Of a stretch of DNA of 64,000 nt, positions 51,736-60,954 are shown in pieces. The translations under genes were made by a program, and so were the position numbers. The notes under the pieces are model-generated. The model worked only from the letters and a program-made list of their open reading frames with translations. It ran no database searches and was not told the DNA's origin. Source of the DNA: Bradyrhizobium ottawaense (GTDB lineage Bacteria; Pseudomonadota; Alphaproteobacteria; Rhizobiales; Xanthobacteraceae); the NCBI RefSeq assembly GCF_900099825.1, contig NZ_LT629693.1:1984001-2048000 (forward strand), given 5' to 3'. Numbering within the stretch: position 1 is the stretch's first letter; every line of letters begins with the position of its first letter.

Positions 51736-52212
51736 ATGAACATCGATCGACGTCAGCTCGCCCTGCCTGCTCTCGCGCTCGGCCTGCTCAGCATTGTTCC
51801 AGCCTTCATTACCCCAGCCTTCATTACTCCGGCCTTGGCCGGCGCCGATGAAGATGCGGTTGCGAAGAACGTCGAGGCATTCCGCAAGGCCCAGATATCA
51901 GCCAATGCCGAGGTGCTCGCCTCGCTGTGTGCCAACGAACTTAGTTACAGCCACTCCGACGGCCGCGTCGAGGACAAGGCGACCTTCATCGCCAATGCCA
52001 CCAACGGAAAATCGAAAGTCCTGTCGCTGGAATATCAGGACGTCAAGATTGCCGTGGTCGGCCCGGCGGCGATCGTGCGCTTCCATTGGGTGGGCGAAGC
52101 TGAAGCCGTTGCGGACGGCAAGAAGAGCTCCACCAATCTGCACATCCTGATGAACTGGCAGAAGCAGGGTGCGGACTGGAAACTTCTGTCGCGAGCATCG
52201 ACCAAGCTCTGA
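51736..52212 (+). CDS. Exported NTF2-like (DUF4440) protein with duplicated signal-peptide segment
   Basis: A 158-residue protein behind GGAGGAAGCG. The signal peptide (to about residue 36, ending ALA) contains PAFITPAFIT, the result of a 15-bp tandem duplication. The mature domain is NTF2/DUF4440-like (EAFRKAQISANAEVLASLCANELSYSHSDGRVEDKATFI, FHWVGEAEA, LHILMNWQKQGADWKLLSR). This fold serves many binding or enzymatic roles, so no activity can be named. It probably acts in the periplasm. Confidence 0.8.
   Translation: MNIDRRQLALPALALGLLSIVPAFITPAFITPALAGADEDAVAKNVEAFRKAQISANAEVLASLCANELSYSHSDGRVEDKATFIANATNGKSKVLSLEYQDVKIAVVGPAAIVRFHWVGEAEAVADGKKSSTNLHILMNWQKQGADWKLLSRASTKL
51799..51828. repeat. 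15-bp tandem duplication in a signal peptide
   Basis: CCAGCCTTCATTACC (51799-51813) is followed directly by CCAGCCTTCATTACT (51814-51828), with one difference. The result is PAFIT twice within the hydrophobic core of the exported NTF2-like protein. Confidence 0.9.
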
Positions 52213-52259
52213 CGGCGCACCGCCGTTTTCCGGCGGGCCCCGTTTCGCAAAGCCGGTGA

Positions 52260-52451
52260 TTACGCCGCCGTCGGCAGCACGCCGCCCGCAAGACGGGTTG
52301 CCGCGCGCTCGGCCTCGCGCGCGTTGCGAAACAGCTGGCCTTCCAGCCGGTTGAAACGGTGCGACGCAGCGAAGAACTGGAAGCCGCCAGGACCGCGCAC
52401 GACAATGCCCGCAGGTTGCGACGAAACTTCGATGATGAACGTATTCGACAT
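52260..52451 (-). CDS. Small conserved-looking hypothetical protein
   Basis: A 63-residue soluble protein, MSNTFIIEVSSQPAGIVVRG then GGFQFFAASHRFNRLEGQLF and REAERAATRLAGG. A beta-rich start and a helical end give a compact fold of unknown role. It faces the NTF2-like gene convergently. The region 52452-52731 upstream shows no other gene. Coding character is moderate. Confidence 0.55.
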   Translation of the reverse strand: MSNTFIIEVSSQPAGIVVRGPGGFQFFAASHRFNRLEGQLFRNAREAERAATRLAGGVLPTAA

Positions 52452-52731
52452 TGCCCAGCCTTGGTTGATTCGCTGCCGACAACTGATTTATGGACTGATT
52501 GTTCCGGGCGTATGACGAAGCCGTCGCCGCGTGCAGCCGCGTCACGTTACACGCGAAGCAGGCGATGACGCCGGTCGGCGTGCGGACGCCATCGCATCTC
52601 AGATCCCGACAGGCGCATTTTTGCCTTATTGCCCGCGAATTGCCGCGCCGCAGGCTTGACCCGCGACCAGGCGGCCCCTGTGTTCCCGGCGAATCTTTGC
52701 TATGAAGGAACCGATAGCAGGGAGAATGAAC

Positions 52732-53166
52732 ATGAACTCGAAATTTGCGCTTTCGGCGCTTCTGGCCCTCGCGATCTGCGGGCCGGTCCAGGAGGCCGCG
52801 GCGCAGGATGCGGTCGGCGGTGCGATCGTCGGCGGCGTGCTCGGCGGGATCGTCGGCGGCGCGGTCGGTGGCCGCGGCGGTGCCGCAGCAGGCGCGATCC
52901 TCGGAGCCGGCACCGGTGCTGCGATTGCGGCCCAGGGCGAAGCACGGCCCGGCGGCTACCGCTATTACCAGAACGGTTGTTACGTCGAGCAGCCCGGCGG
53001 CTGGGTGGCGGTTTCGCCGCGCTACTGCCAGACCGCGGGATATGACGGTCCGCCGCCGCGGGCTTATGTCGAACCGCCGCGCCCGCGCTGCACCTATTCG
53101 CCCTCCTACGATCCGCGCCGCGGCACGTTCATCGGCCGCGACGGCTATGAGCGCCCCTGCCCGTAG
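52732..53166 (+). CDS. Glycine-zipper outer-envelope protein with BA14K-like C-terminus
   Basis: A 144-residue exported protein. The signal peptide is MNSKFALSALLALAICGPVQEAAA. A glycine zipper (VGGAIVGGVLGGIVGGAVGGR, then GAAAGAILGAGTGAAIA) can insert in membranes, and the tail ends in YSPSYDPRRGTFIGRDGYERPCP, the pattern of BA14K-like rhizobial surface proteins. ATG 52732 has GGGAG seven bases upstream; ATG 52726 is an alternative. A strong terminator follows. The function is unknown. Confidence 0.78.
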   Translation: MNSKFALSALLALAICGPVQEAAAQDAVGGAIVGGVLGGIVGGAVGGRGGAAAGAILGAGTGAAIAAQGEARPGGYRYYQNGCYVEQPGGWVAVSPRYCQTAGYDGPPPRAYVEPPRPRCTYSPSYDPRRGTFIGRDGYERPCP

Positions 53167-53200
53167 GGCTTGGTCGACTCTGACTTGATCGGACGCAGCA

Positions 53201-53230
53201 ACCACCTCGCATCACATGCGAGGTGGTTTT
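53201..53230 (+). terminator. Rho-independent terminator after the glycine-zipper gene
   Basis: ACCACCTCGCAT, a CAC loop and ATGCGAGGTGGT form a perfect 12-pair stem followed by TTTTCT. It is 34 bases past the stop. The stem can also serve the opposite-strand thioesterase gene ending at 53253. Confidence 0.92.
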
Positions 53231-53252
53231 CTGTTTGGGAACGCCGTCGCAC

Positions 53253-53687
53253 TCACGCCGGAATCGGCGGTGGCCCGGCCTGCGTGATCGGCTGCGGACG
53301 GCCCTGTTCGTCGATCGAGACGTAGGTGAAGTTGCCGTCGGTCACCAGGATCGGTTGCGTTTCCTTGCGCCGGACCACCCAGGCTTCGATATGGACCGTG
53401 ACCGAGGTCCGGCCGACCCGCACCAGATTGGCGTGAACGGAAACGAGATCGCCGACATAGACGGCTTTACGAAAATTCATCGCCTCGATCGCAACCGTCA
53501 CGGCGCGGGATTTCGCGACCTTGGAAGCGAACACGCCGCCGCCGATATCCATCTGACTGAGCAGCCAGCCGCCGAAGATATCGCCGTTCTGGTTGGTATC
53601 GGCCGGCATCGCCAGCGTGCGGGTACAGAGATCGCCACGCGGCTCGGTCTCGGTATTCAGGGGGGCGTGAACAGGCGCATCGGTCAC
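53253..53687 (-). CDS. Acyl-CoA thioesterase, YciA-type hotdog protein
   Basis: A 144-residue hotdog-fold thioesterase. The conserved stretch TLAMPADTNQNGDIFGGWLLSQMDIGGGVFA holds the catalytic Asn/Asp region of the YciA/acyl-CoA hydrolase group, and VTVAIEAMNFRKAVYVGDLVSV and TSVTVHIEAWV are the following strands. It releases fatty acids from acyl-CoA. It overlaps the hydratase/dehydrogenase gene by four bases, so it is the fourth gene of the beta-oxidation operon, perhaps limiting CoA trapping. Confidence 0.9.
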   Translation of the reverse strand: MTDAPVHAPLNTETEPRGDLCTRTLAMPADTNQNGDIFGGWLLSQMDIGGGVFASKVAKSRAVTVAIEAMNFRKAVYVGDLVSVHANLVRVGRTSVTVHIEAWVVRRKETQPILVTDGNFTYVSIDEQGRPQPITQAGPPPIPA

Positions 53688-55780
53688 TTGAAATTCTCCC
53701 AGCCGGCATCGGGCGTAAACCGGCCGCCGAATTTTTCAGTGAGCGCCCGCAGGGCCGAAACCACGTTTTCCACGCCGCGGCTGCGCGCATAGTTCAACGG
53801 GCCGCCGCGGAACGGCGCATAGCCGGTGCCGAAAATGACCGCGCCATCGACCACGTCGGCATTGTCGACGATGCCCTCGCGCAGGCAGGCGACGCAGACA
53901 TTGGACATCGGCAGAATCAGCCGGTCGATCATCTCAGCCGAAGGCGGCGCGGCCGAGGGTGACGAGGCGGTGGTGTCGGCCTTGCCGTCCTTCCAGACGT
54001 AAAAGCCCTTGCCGGACTTGCGGCCAAGTTCGCCCCTGGCGACCTTTTCGCGCAACCAGGCCGGCGTCGGCGGCAGCATGTCGCCGAACTTCGAGCGCAG
54101 CATGTCGCCGACGTCGAGGCAGATATCGAGGCCGACCTGATCGGCGAGTTCGATCGGGCCCATCGGCATGCCGAACTTCTTGGCCGCGGCATCGATGACC
54201 GACTTGTCGACCTTCTCGTCGAGCATCACCATCGCCTCCAGCATGTAAGGCGTCAGCGCGCGGTTGACGAGGAAACCCGGCGAACTCTTCACCGGCAACG
54301 GCAGCCGGTCGATGGCGCCGACAAAGGCCAGCGCTTCCTTCAGCAGTTGCGGATCGGTGGCGTCGTGGCTGACGACCTCGACGAGCTGCAGCCGCGACAC
54401 CGGGTTGAAGAAATGCAGCCCGAGCAGCCGCTCGGGCTTTTGCAGCGTGGTGCGCAGGTCCTGCAGCGGAATGCTCGACGTGTTGGTGGCAAGGATGGCG
54501 CCCGGCTTCATCTTCGGCTCCAGCCCGGCATAGACCTTCTGCTTCAGCTCCAGCTTTTCCGGCACCGCCTCGATGATCAGATCGGCGTTGCGAACGCCTT
54601 CGGCCTGCATGTCCGGCATCAGCCTGTCCAGCGCATCCCTGACATCGGTGCGCTTGCGCAGGATCTTGCCGAACAATTCCGACGCGCGCTTGATGGCGCC
54701 GGCAATCGGCTCCGGCTTCATGTCGGCGAGCGTGACCCGCATATCCTGGCTGGCGCACCAGGCGGCGATATCGCCGCCCATCGCCCCGGCGCCGATGACA
54801 TGAACGTGTGCGATCTTGTTGCCGGTGCCGGCGAGCTTCTTCATCTGCTCGCGCAGGAAGAACACCCGGATCAGGTTCTGCGCAGTCGGCGTCACCATCA
54901 ACCGGGCAAACGACGCCTTCTCGGCGTTGAGCATCGCCGCCTTGTCGCCGCCGTGCTTTTCCCAGAGGTCGATCAGCGCGTAAGGCGCGGGATAGTGCTC
55001 CTCGGGTGCGGCCTTGCCGGCCTCGGCGCGCATCCGCGAGGCAAGCAGCCCGCGCACCGGACCGAGGTTGAGAACGGTGTTGAGCAGCCCGGGCCGCGCG
55101 CGCGTGAGGCGGCCGGACATCGCGTCCTTCACCGCATTGCGGACATGCCGCTCCTGCGTCACGGCGTCGACCAGTCCGAGCGATCGCGCGTTGCGTGCAT
55201 CGATGGTCTTGCCGGTCAGCATCAAGGTCATCGCCTGCATCGGATTGACCAGATGCGTAAAGCGCACCGTGCCGCCAAGGCCGGGATGCAGGCCGAGCAT
55301 CACTTCCGGGAAACCAAAACGGGCATCGTCGATCGCGATCCGCATCTGGCAGGCCAGCGCCACCTCAAGGCCGCCGCCGAGGCAGAAGCCGTGGATCACG
55401 GCAACCGTCGGAAACCGTAGCGCCTCCATCCGGTCGATCACTGCATGCGCGCGATTAATTTGGGTCTCGACCGCGCCGGCATCGGTAACGCCGCGAAATT
55501 CGTTGACGTCGGCGCCGGCGATGAAGCCGGATGTCTTGGCGGAGCGAACGACAAGCCCGGTCGGCCGCGCGGTTTCGAGTTCGGCCAACACCTTGTCGAG
55601 TTCCTCGATCAGATCGGCTGACAGCGTGTTGGCGCTGGCGCCCGCGCGGTCGAACAACAGCCAGGCGACGCCGTCCTCGTCGCGGGTCAGCTTGAAATTC
55701 TTGTAGGGTCCGCTGGCATCGGGTTTCGGCCCGAGTTCGAGCACGCGATCGCCGAGAAGGTCCATGATCCTTGAATCCAT
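53684..55780 (-). CDS. Bifunctional enoyl-CoA hydratase / 3-hydroxyacyl-CoA dehydrogenase (FadB/FadJ type)
   Basis: A 698-residue fusion enzyme. An N-terminal crotonase domain (residues about 25-200, with AGADVNEF and GFCLGGGLEVALACQMRIA forming the oxyanion pocket) is followed by an NAD-binding dehydrogenase (HVIGAGAMGGDIAAWCASQ near residue 325) and the C-terminal domain with ATNTSSIPL and HFFNPVSRLQLVEVV. It carries out two successive steps of beta-oxidation. ATG 55780 (MDSRIMDLL), two bases after the thiolase stop, is the natural start. Confidence 0.93.
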   Translation of the reverse strand: MDSRIMDLLGDRVLELGPKPDASGPYKNFKLTRDEDGVAWLLFDRAGASANTLSADLIEELDKVLAELETARPTGLVVRSAKTSGFIAGADVNEFRGVTDAGAVETQINRAHAVIDRMEALRFPTVAVIHGFCLGGGLEVALACQMRIAIDDARFGFPEVMLGLHPGLGGTVRFTHLVNPMQAMTLMLTGKTIDARNARSLGLVDAVTQERHVRNAVKDAMSGRLTRARPGLLNTVLNLGPVRGLLASRMRAEAGKAAPEEHYPAPYALIDLWEKHGGDKAAMLNAEKASFARLMVTPTAQNLIRVFFLREQMKKLAGTGNKIAHVHVIGAGAMGGDIAAWCASQDMRVTLADMKPEPIAGAIKRASELFGKILRKRTDVRDALDRLMPDMQAEGVRNADLIIEAVPEKLELKQKVYAGLEPKMKPGAILATNTSSIPLQDLRTTLQKPERLLGLHFFNPVSRLQLVEVVSHDATDPQLLKEALAFVGAIDRLPLPVKSSPGFLVNRALTPYMLEAMVMLDEKVDKSVIDAAAKKFGMPMGPIELADQVGLDICLDVGDMLRSKFGDMLPPTPAWLREKVARGELGRKSGKGFYVWKDGKADTTASSPSAAPPSAEMIDRLILPMSNVCVACLREGIVDNADVVDGAVIFGTGYAPFRGGPLNYARSRGVENVVSALRALTEKFGGRFTPDAGWENFK

Positions 55781-55782
55781 GA

Positions 55783-57066
55783 TCACACCGTCTCTATCAG
55801 CATCGCGCCACCCTGCCCGCCACCGATGCATTCGGTGGCGATGCCGCGCCGTGTACCCAGCCGCTTCATGGCGTTGACGAGATGCAGCACGATGCGGTTG
55901 CCGCTGCAGCCGACGGGATGACCGAGGCTGATGGCGCCGCCATCGACGTTCATCCGGGACTGATCGATCTCACCCGCAGCACCTTCGAGGCCGAGAATTT
56001 CCTTGCAGAACTTTTCGTCCTTCCAGGCGGCGAGACAGCCCAGCACCTGCGTTGCAAAGGCCTCGTTCAATTCCCAGGTCTCGATATCCTGCAGGGTCAG
56101 GCTGTTGCGCTTGAGAAGCTCGGTTGCCGACAGCACCGGCCCGAGGCCCATGATCCCGGGATCGAGCGCCGACCACTGGCTGTCGAGGATCACCGCCTTC
56201 GGCGTCAGGCCGTGCTTGGCGACGGCCTCTTCGGAAGCCAGGATCACCCAGGACGCACCGTCGGTGATCTGCGACGAATTGCCGGCGGTGACCTGGCCCC
56301 AGGGCCGCTCGAACACCGGCTTCAGTTTCGCCAAGCTCTCCGGCGTCGAGTCCGGCCGCACGCCGTCGTCGTGGTCGTAGAATTTGCCGTCGCTGCCGAA
56401 CGCGGTTTCGACTTCGCCCTTGAGCCAGCCTTGTGATTGCGCGTTAGCCAGCCGCTTGTGGCTTTCGGCGGCATAGGCGTCCGACTGCGCGCGGGTGACG
56501 CCGAAGAGATGCCCGACCACTTCGGCGGTCTGGCCCATGTTGAGTTCGGTAATGGGATCGGTCAGCCCGCGTTCGAGACCGATGATCGGCTTCAGATAGC
56601 TCGGCCGCAATTTTAGCGCGGCCATGATCTTGCCGCCGATCCCCTTGGCGCCGGCAAGCCCCGCGAACCAGCGTACGCCCTGCTGCGGCCACACCAGCGG
56701 CGCGTAGCTCAACGCCTCGGAGCCGCCGGCCAAAATCAGGTCGGAGACGCCCTCGCGGATATAGCGGTAGCCGGTGTCGATCGACTGCATGCCGGAGCCG
56801 CAATTGATCTGCACGGTGAAGGCGACCATCTTCTCGCCCATGCCGAGCCGGAGTGCCGCGACGCGGGCCGGGTTCATCTCGTCGGCAATGACGTTGACGC
56901 AGCCCAAAATCACCTGGTCGAAAGCCGTGGGCGCAAAGGGCTGCCGCGCCAGCAACGGCCGGCCGCACTGCACGGCGAGATCGACCGGGGTGAACGGGCC
57001 GGGACCCGAACGTGCTTTCAGGAACGGCGTCCGGCTGCCGTCGACGATAAAGACCGGTCGCGCCAT
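55783..57066 (-). CDS. Acetyl-CoA acyltransferase (thiolase)
   Basis: A 427-residue thiolase with the acylated Cys 89 in QINCGSGMQSIDTG, the LGHPVGCSGNR His motif and the C-terminal CIGGGQGGAML Cys motif. With length and context it is the beta-oxidation thiolase (FadA/FadI type), cleaving 3-ketoacyl-CoA to acetyl-CoA. Its ATG overlaps the fadE stop (TAATG), and the hydratase/dehydrogenase gene starts two bases after its stop. Confidence 0.94.
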   Translation of the reverse strand: MARPVFIVDGSRTPFLKARSGPGPFTPVDLAVQCGRPLLARQPFAPTAFDQVILGCVNVIADEMNPARVAALRLGMGEKMVAFTVQINCGSGMQSIDTGYRYIREGVSDLILAGGSEALSYAPLVWPQQGVRWFAGLAGAKGIGGKIMAALKLRPSYLKPIIGLERGLTDPITELNMGQTAEVVGHLFGVTRAQSDAYAAESHKRLANAQSQGWLKGEVETAFGSDGKFYDHDDGVRPDSTPESLAKLKPVFERPWGQVTAGNSSQITDGASWVILASEEAVAKHGLTPKAVILDSQWSALDPGIMGLGPVLSATELLKRNSLTLQDIETWELNEAFATQVLGCLAAWKDEKFCKEILGLEGAAGEIDQSRMNVDGGAISLGHPVGCSGNRIVLHLVNAMKRLGTRRGIATECIGGGQGGAMLIETV

Positions 57067-59333
57067 TAGCTCGCTGCCCTCTGCTCACCCAGTTCCTGGA
57101 AAAACTGATGCACCTCGGCGGGCTTCTTGTAAATCGGCGACAGCACTTCGGGCGCGAAATCGTCGACTTCAATCACCTTAGCAACGGCCTCATGCGCCGC
57201 CGCCAGCCGCTCGCCTTCGGCCTGGGTAATGACGCCCTTCTGCACCGCTTCCTTCCAGTCGTGCAGGCGCGCGGCGTGCATCTGCTTTGAAATATCCTCC
57301 GCAGCGGTCACCAGCAGGAACGCTTTCTCCAGCCGGGCAACGCCGCCATCGTCGTCGACATGCGAGAGGTCAGGCGTTAGCCTGTCCCGCGCCGCCGACG
57401 GCTCCAGCACCAGTTGCGCGCATTCGTGCACCACGCGATCGGACGGGCCGAGCACGTTGGCACCGAACGGCTGAATCAGGAATTTCAGGATCACCGCCAC
57501 GAACCGGTTCGGCAGATTGCCGAGGATTTCGGCGAGACGGTTCTCGATGGTACGGAAACCGCTCGCCATGCACCATTCGAGCGCGGGAAGGTCCGCGCTT
57601 TGCCGTCCCTCGTCCTGCCAGCGCTTCAGCGCGGCCGACAGCAGATACAGTTCGGACAGAATGTCGCCGAAGCGCGCCGAGAGCATTTCCTTGCGCTTGA
57701 GCGCGCCGCCCAGGGTCAGCAGCGCCATGTCGGCGCACAGCGCAAATGCCGACGAATAGCGCGAGAGCTGGCGATAGAACCGCGTCGCCTCGCCGGCATC
57801 GGGTGCCGGCGCAAACAGCCCGCCGCTCCAGCTGCGGCCCCAAGCGCGGAACATGGTCATAAAACTGTGACCGACGTGGCTCCAGAACGCCTTGTCGAAG
57901 GCGTCGAGGCCCTTGGCATGATCCTGTTCGCCGAGCGCGTTCATCTCCTCCAGCAGATAAGGATGCGCGCGGATCGCGCCCTGCCCGAACACGATCAGGT
58001 TGCGGGTCAGGATGTTGGCGCCCTCGACGGTGATGCCGACCGGCACCGACCGGTAGAGATTGCCCATGTAATTCTGCGGGCCGTCGATGACGGCCTTGCC
58101 GCCGTGGATGTCCATCGCGTCGTCAATCGCGATCCGCATCCGCTCGGTGGCGTGCAGCTTCATGATCCCGGAAATCACCGCGGGATGATGGCCCTGGTTG
58201 AGCGCCGCACAGGTCAGCCGTCGCGCCGCGTCGAGCAAATAGGCGGTGCCGGCGATGCGCGCGAGCGGCTCCTCGATGCCTTCGAACTTGCCGATGGAAA
58301 TGCCGAACTGCTCGCGAATGCGGGCATAGGCGCCTGACGTGCGCGCGGCATAGGCAGCACCCGCCGCGGACAATGACGGCAGCGAAATGCCGCGGCCGGC
58401 GGCGAGCGCCGTCATCAGCATCTTCCAGCCCTGGCCGAGACGTTCTTGCCCGCCGATGATGTAGTCCATCGGGATGAAGACATCGTGGCCCCAGTTCGGG
58501 CCGTTCTGGAACACCTGCATCGCCGGCAGATGGCGATGGCCGATCTGGACGCCGGGAAGATGCGTCGGGATCAGCGCCACCGATATGCCGAGGTCTTCTC
58601 GTTGACCAACGAGATGATCGGGATCATAGGCCTTGAAGGCAAGCCCAAGCAGCGTCGCGACCGGTCCCAACGTGATGTAGCGCTTGTGCCATTTCAGCCG
58701 CAGGCCGATGACTTCGCGGCCTTCGAACTGGCCCTTGCAGATGATGCCGGTGTCGACCATCGACGCCGCATCCGAGCCGGCCTCGGGACTGGTCAATCCG
58801 AAACAGGGAATATCGCGGCCGTCGGCCAGCCGCGGCAGCCATTGTTGCTGCTGCTCCTTGGTGCCGAAGCGCATCAGGAGTTCGCCCGGCCCGAGCGAGT
58901 TGGGCACCATCACGGTGACGGCTGCGGTCAGCGACCGCGACGAAATCTTGCGCACCACTTCGGAATGCGCGTAGGGCGAGAAACCAAGCCCGCCGTGCTC
59001 CTTCGGGATGATCATGCCGAAGAATTTTTGGGCCTTGATGAAGGACCAGACTTCCGGCGGCAGGTCGCGCCATTCCCAGCAGATCTTCCATTCGTCGAGC
59101 ATGGCGCAGAGTTCGTCGACCGGGCCGTGGAGGAAGGCGCGTTCCTCGTCGGTCAACGTGGCCGGCGCGGTCGCCAGCAGTTTCGACCAGTCGGGATTGC
59201 CGGTGAAGAGGTCGGCGTCCCACCAGACATCGCCGGCTTCCAGCGCCTCGCGCTCGGTGTCGGACATTGTGGGCAATACGCCGTGCGCCCAGGAGAAGAT
59301 CGGTTTGGTGATGAAGTCGCGGCGGAAGCTCAT
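57066..59333 (-). CDS. fadE: Long acyl-CoA dehydrogenase, FadE type
   Basis: A 755-residue flavoenzyme, about twice the usual 380-residue acyl-CoA dehydrogenase. It has a hydrophobic-leaning N-terminal region, a central dehydrogenase domain (FFGMIIPKEHGGLGF, SPEAGSDAASM, FKAYDPDHLVGQ, DIHGGKAVIDGPQNYMGN) and a DUF1974-like C-terminal domain (FGDILSELYLLSAALKRWQDEGRQ). This layout is that of E. coli FadE. ATG 59333 has GAGGTG six bases upstream; an in-frame GTG nine bases earlier lies on that site. It heads the four-gene beta-oxidation operon. Confidence 0.92.
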   Translation of the reverse strand: MSFRRDFITKPIFSWAHGVLPTMSDTEREALEAGDVWWDADLFTGNPDWSKLLATAPATLTDEERAFLHGPVDELCAMLDEWKICWEWRDLPPEVWSFIKAQKFFGMIIPKEHGGLGFSPYAHSEVVRKISSRSLTAAVTVMVPNSLGPGELLMRFGTKEQQQQWLPRLADGRDIPCFGLTSPEAGSDAASMVDTGIICKGQFEGREVIGLRLKWHKRYITLGPVATLLGLAFKAYDPDHLVGQREDLGISVALIPTHLPGVQIGHRHLPAMQVFQNGPNWGHDVFIPMDYIIGGQERLGQGWKMLMTALAAGRGISLPSLSAAGAAYAARTSGAYARIREQFGISIGKFEGIEEPLARIAGTAYLLDAARRLTCAALNQGHHPAVISGIMKLHATERMRIAIDDAMDIHGGKAVIDGPQNYMGNLYRSVPVGITVEGANILTRNLIVFGQGAIRAHPYLLEEMNALGEQDHAKGLDAFDKAFWSHVGHSFMTMFRAWGRSWSGGLFAPAPDAGEATRFYRQLSRYSSAFALCADMALLTLGGALKRKEMLSARFGDILSELYLLSAALKRWQDEGRQSADLPALEWCMASGFRTIENRLAEILGNLPNRFVAVILKFLIQPFGANVLGPSDRVVHECAQLVLEPSAARDRLTPDLSHVDDDGGVARLEKAFLLVTAAEDISKQMHAARLHDWKEAVQKGVITQAEGERLAAAHEAVAKVIEVDDFAPEVLSPIYKKPAEVHQFFQELGEQRAAS

Positions 59334-59342
59334 GGCGATCAC

Positions 59343-59655
59343 CTCATGGTTGGCGGCACGGCTGGCACCGCACCTCGGCCAAACGACGGCTCATTCTAGC
59401 TGATGGCGCGGGATTCGGGGCGTCTGGCGTCGGGAATGAAGCGAAATTGATGAACCAACCAATAACGGCGGTGACCCGTTTCGGTTCCGAAAAGTCTGCA
59501 TTTTCCGTCGCTTGAGCGGGATTGGCGTATTTCGTCGCCGGGGGGAAATCCGATCTGCGGCCGATCGGCTGAGAACACTGCTATGATATGGCTCACCTTG
59601 TCCGGTCCAAATCTCCGCCAGATCGATCAATTCGATCACCAAACGAATAAGCCTC
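59343..59655. other. 313-bp divergent intergenic region without a visible gene
   Basis: This gap separates the divergent fadE operon and the serine hydrolase gene, so promoters for both must lie here. CTATGATATGG near 59582 could be a -10 region for the plus-strand gene. I see no perfect operator palindrome, no repeat and no convincing small gene. Confidence 0.5.
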
Positions 59656-60954
59656 ATGGTGACGTTGGCTCATCATACGATCTTCCGACCCCGAGCGTCG
59701 TACGCCCGATCAATCGGGGTTGCGGCGGTCTCGGCGGCGATCTGGGCCGCCGTCGGGACCAGCCGTGCGGCCGACACGCCTGCCCCATCGCCGGACAAGC
59801 TCGATCGCATCACCGAATTCTTCAACCACGAAATTGCCTCCGGGAAATTGCCCGGCGCCGTCGTGTTGATCCAGCAGCACGGCAAGCCGGTCTATCTGAA
59901 GTGTTTCGGCGTCCAGGACGTCGCGACCATGGCGCCGATGACTCCCGATACGATCTTTGCACTGCATTCGATGACAAAGCCGATTACAAGCTTCGCGGCG
60001 ATGATGTTGATCGAGGCCGGCAAGATGTCGCTCTCCGATCCGGCATCCAAGTTCATCTCGGGATTTGCCGATGTGAAGGTCGGGGTCGCGGCAGATGGAG
60101 CGGCTGCACTGAAACTCGTTCCGGCGGACCGGCCGATCACGATCGCCGACTTGCTGCGCCAAACGTCGGGCATCACCTACCAGTATATCGGCGGCAAGTT
60201 GATCATGAAGGCCTATTCCGAATCCGGGCTTTTCAACGGGCGTTACGACAACAAGACGTTTGCCGATCGCATTGCAAAATTGCCGTTGGCGCGGCAGCCC
60301 GGGACGCTCTGGCGTTACGGCCATTCGACCGACGTCATCGGCCGCATTATCGAGATCGTATCCGGACAGACGCTGTATCAGTTCGAAAAGCAGCACCTCT
60401 TCGATCCGCTGGGCATGACCAGCACCAAGTTCGTCCTGGACGACGCTGGAGAACGCGCACGAATGGCGGAGCCGTTGCCGGGCGACACTATCCTGAAAGA
60501 CGCCGAGACCGAACGCCGCGCCCATCCGGAATGGGAATCCGGCGGTGGCGGACTGGTATCTTCCCTGACCGACTATGCCCGCTTTGCGCAGATGCTGCTC
60601 AACGGCGGCCAGCTTGACGGGAAACGGTATCTTGGCCCGGCGGCATTCAAGACGATGACATCGGACCATGTCGGAGCCGATTCCGGTGTCGCGCGGGACT
60701 ATTACTATTTTCCGGGCGATGGCTTTGGCTACGGTTATGGCCTCGCCGTGCGCACCGATCCCGGCAATGCCCGACCGCCGCCGCCGGGCTCGATCGGCGA
60801 ACTTAAATGGGACAGCGGCAGCGGCACTTATTTCGGCGTCGATCCGAATCTCGACATGATCTACATCCTGCTGGAGCAGACCCAGAACGAACGCGCACGC
60901 ATCGTGCCCGCTTTCAAAAAGCTGGTTTACGACGCATTCGGCAAGGACAATTGA
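59656..60954 (+). CDS. Exported serine hydrolase, class C beta-lactamase family
   Basis: A 432-residue protein with an N-terminal hydrophobic segment ending near AAD (residues 1-40), probably a signal peptide. The nucleophile motif is SMTK (105-108) and the second motif is RYGHSTDVIG (Tyr 221, His 223), the Y-x-N/H-S equivalent. The family includes esterases, penicillin-binding protein-like peptidases and D-stereospecific amidases; it is usually not a true beta-lactamase. The gene is complete, unlike the paralogue at 26554-28311. Confidence 0.87.
   Translation: MVTLAHHTIFRPRASYARSIGVAAVSAAIWAAVGTSRAADTPAPSPDKLDRITEFFNHEIASGKLPGAVVLIQQHGKPVYLKCFGVQDVATMAPMTPDTIFALHSMTKPITSFAAMMLIEAGKMSLSDPASKFISGFADVKVGVAADGAAALKLVPADRPITIADLLRQTSGITYQYIGGKLIMKAYSESGLFNGRYDNKTFADRIAKLPLARQPGTLWRYGHSTDVIGRIIEIVSGQTLYQFEKQHLFDPLGMTSTKFVLDDAGERARMAEPLPGDTILKDAETERRAHPEWESGGGGLVSSLTDYARFAQMLLNGGQLDGKRYLGPAAFKTMTSDHVGADSGVARDYYYFPGDGFGYGYGLAVRTDPGNARPPPPGSIGELKWDSGSGTYFGVDPNLDMIYILLEQTQNERARIVPAFKKLVYDAFGKDN

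Noticed and set aside
56003..56380. Small plus-strand frames within the thiolase gene
   Set aside because: They are antisense shadows without a ribosome site or family similarity.
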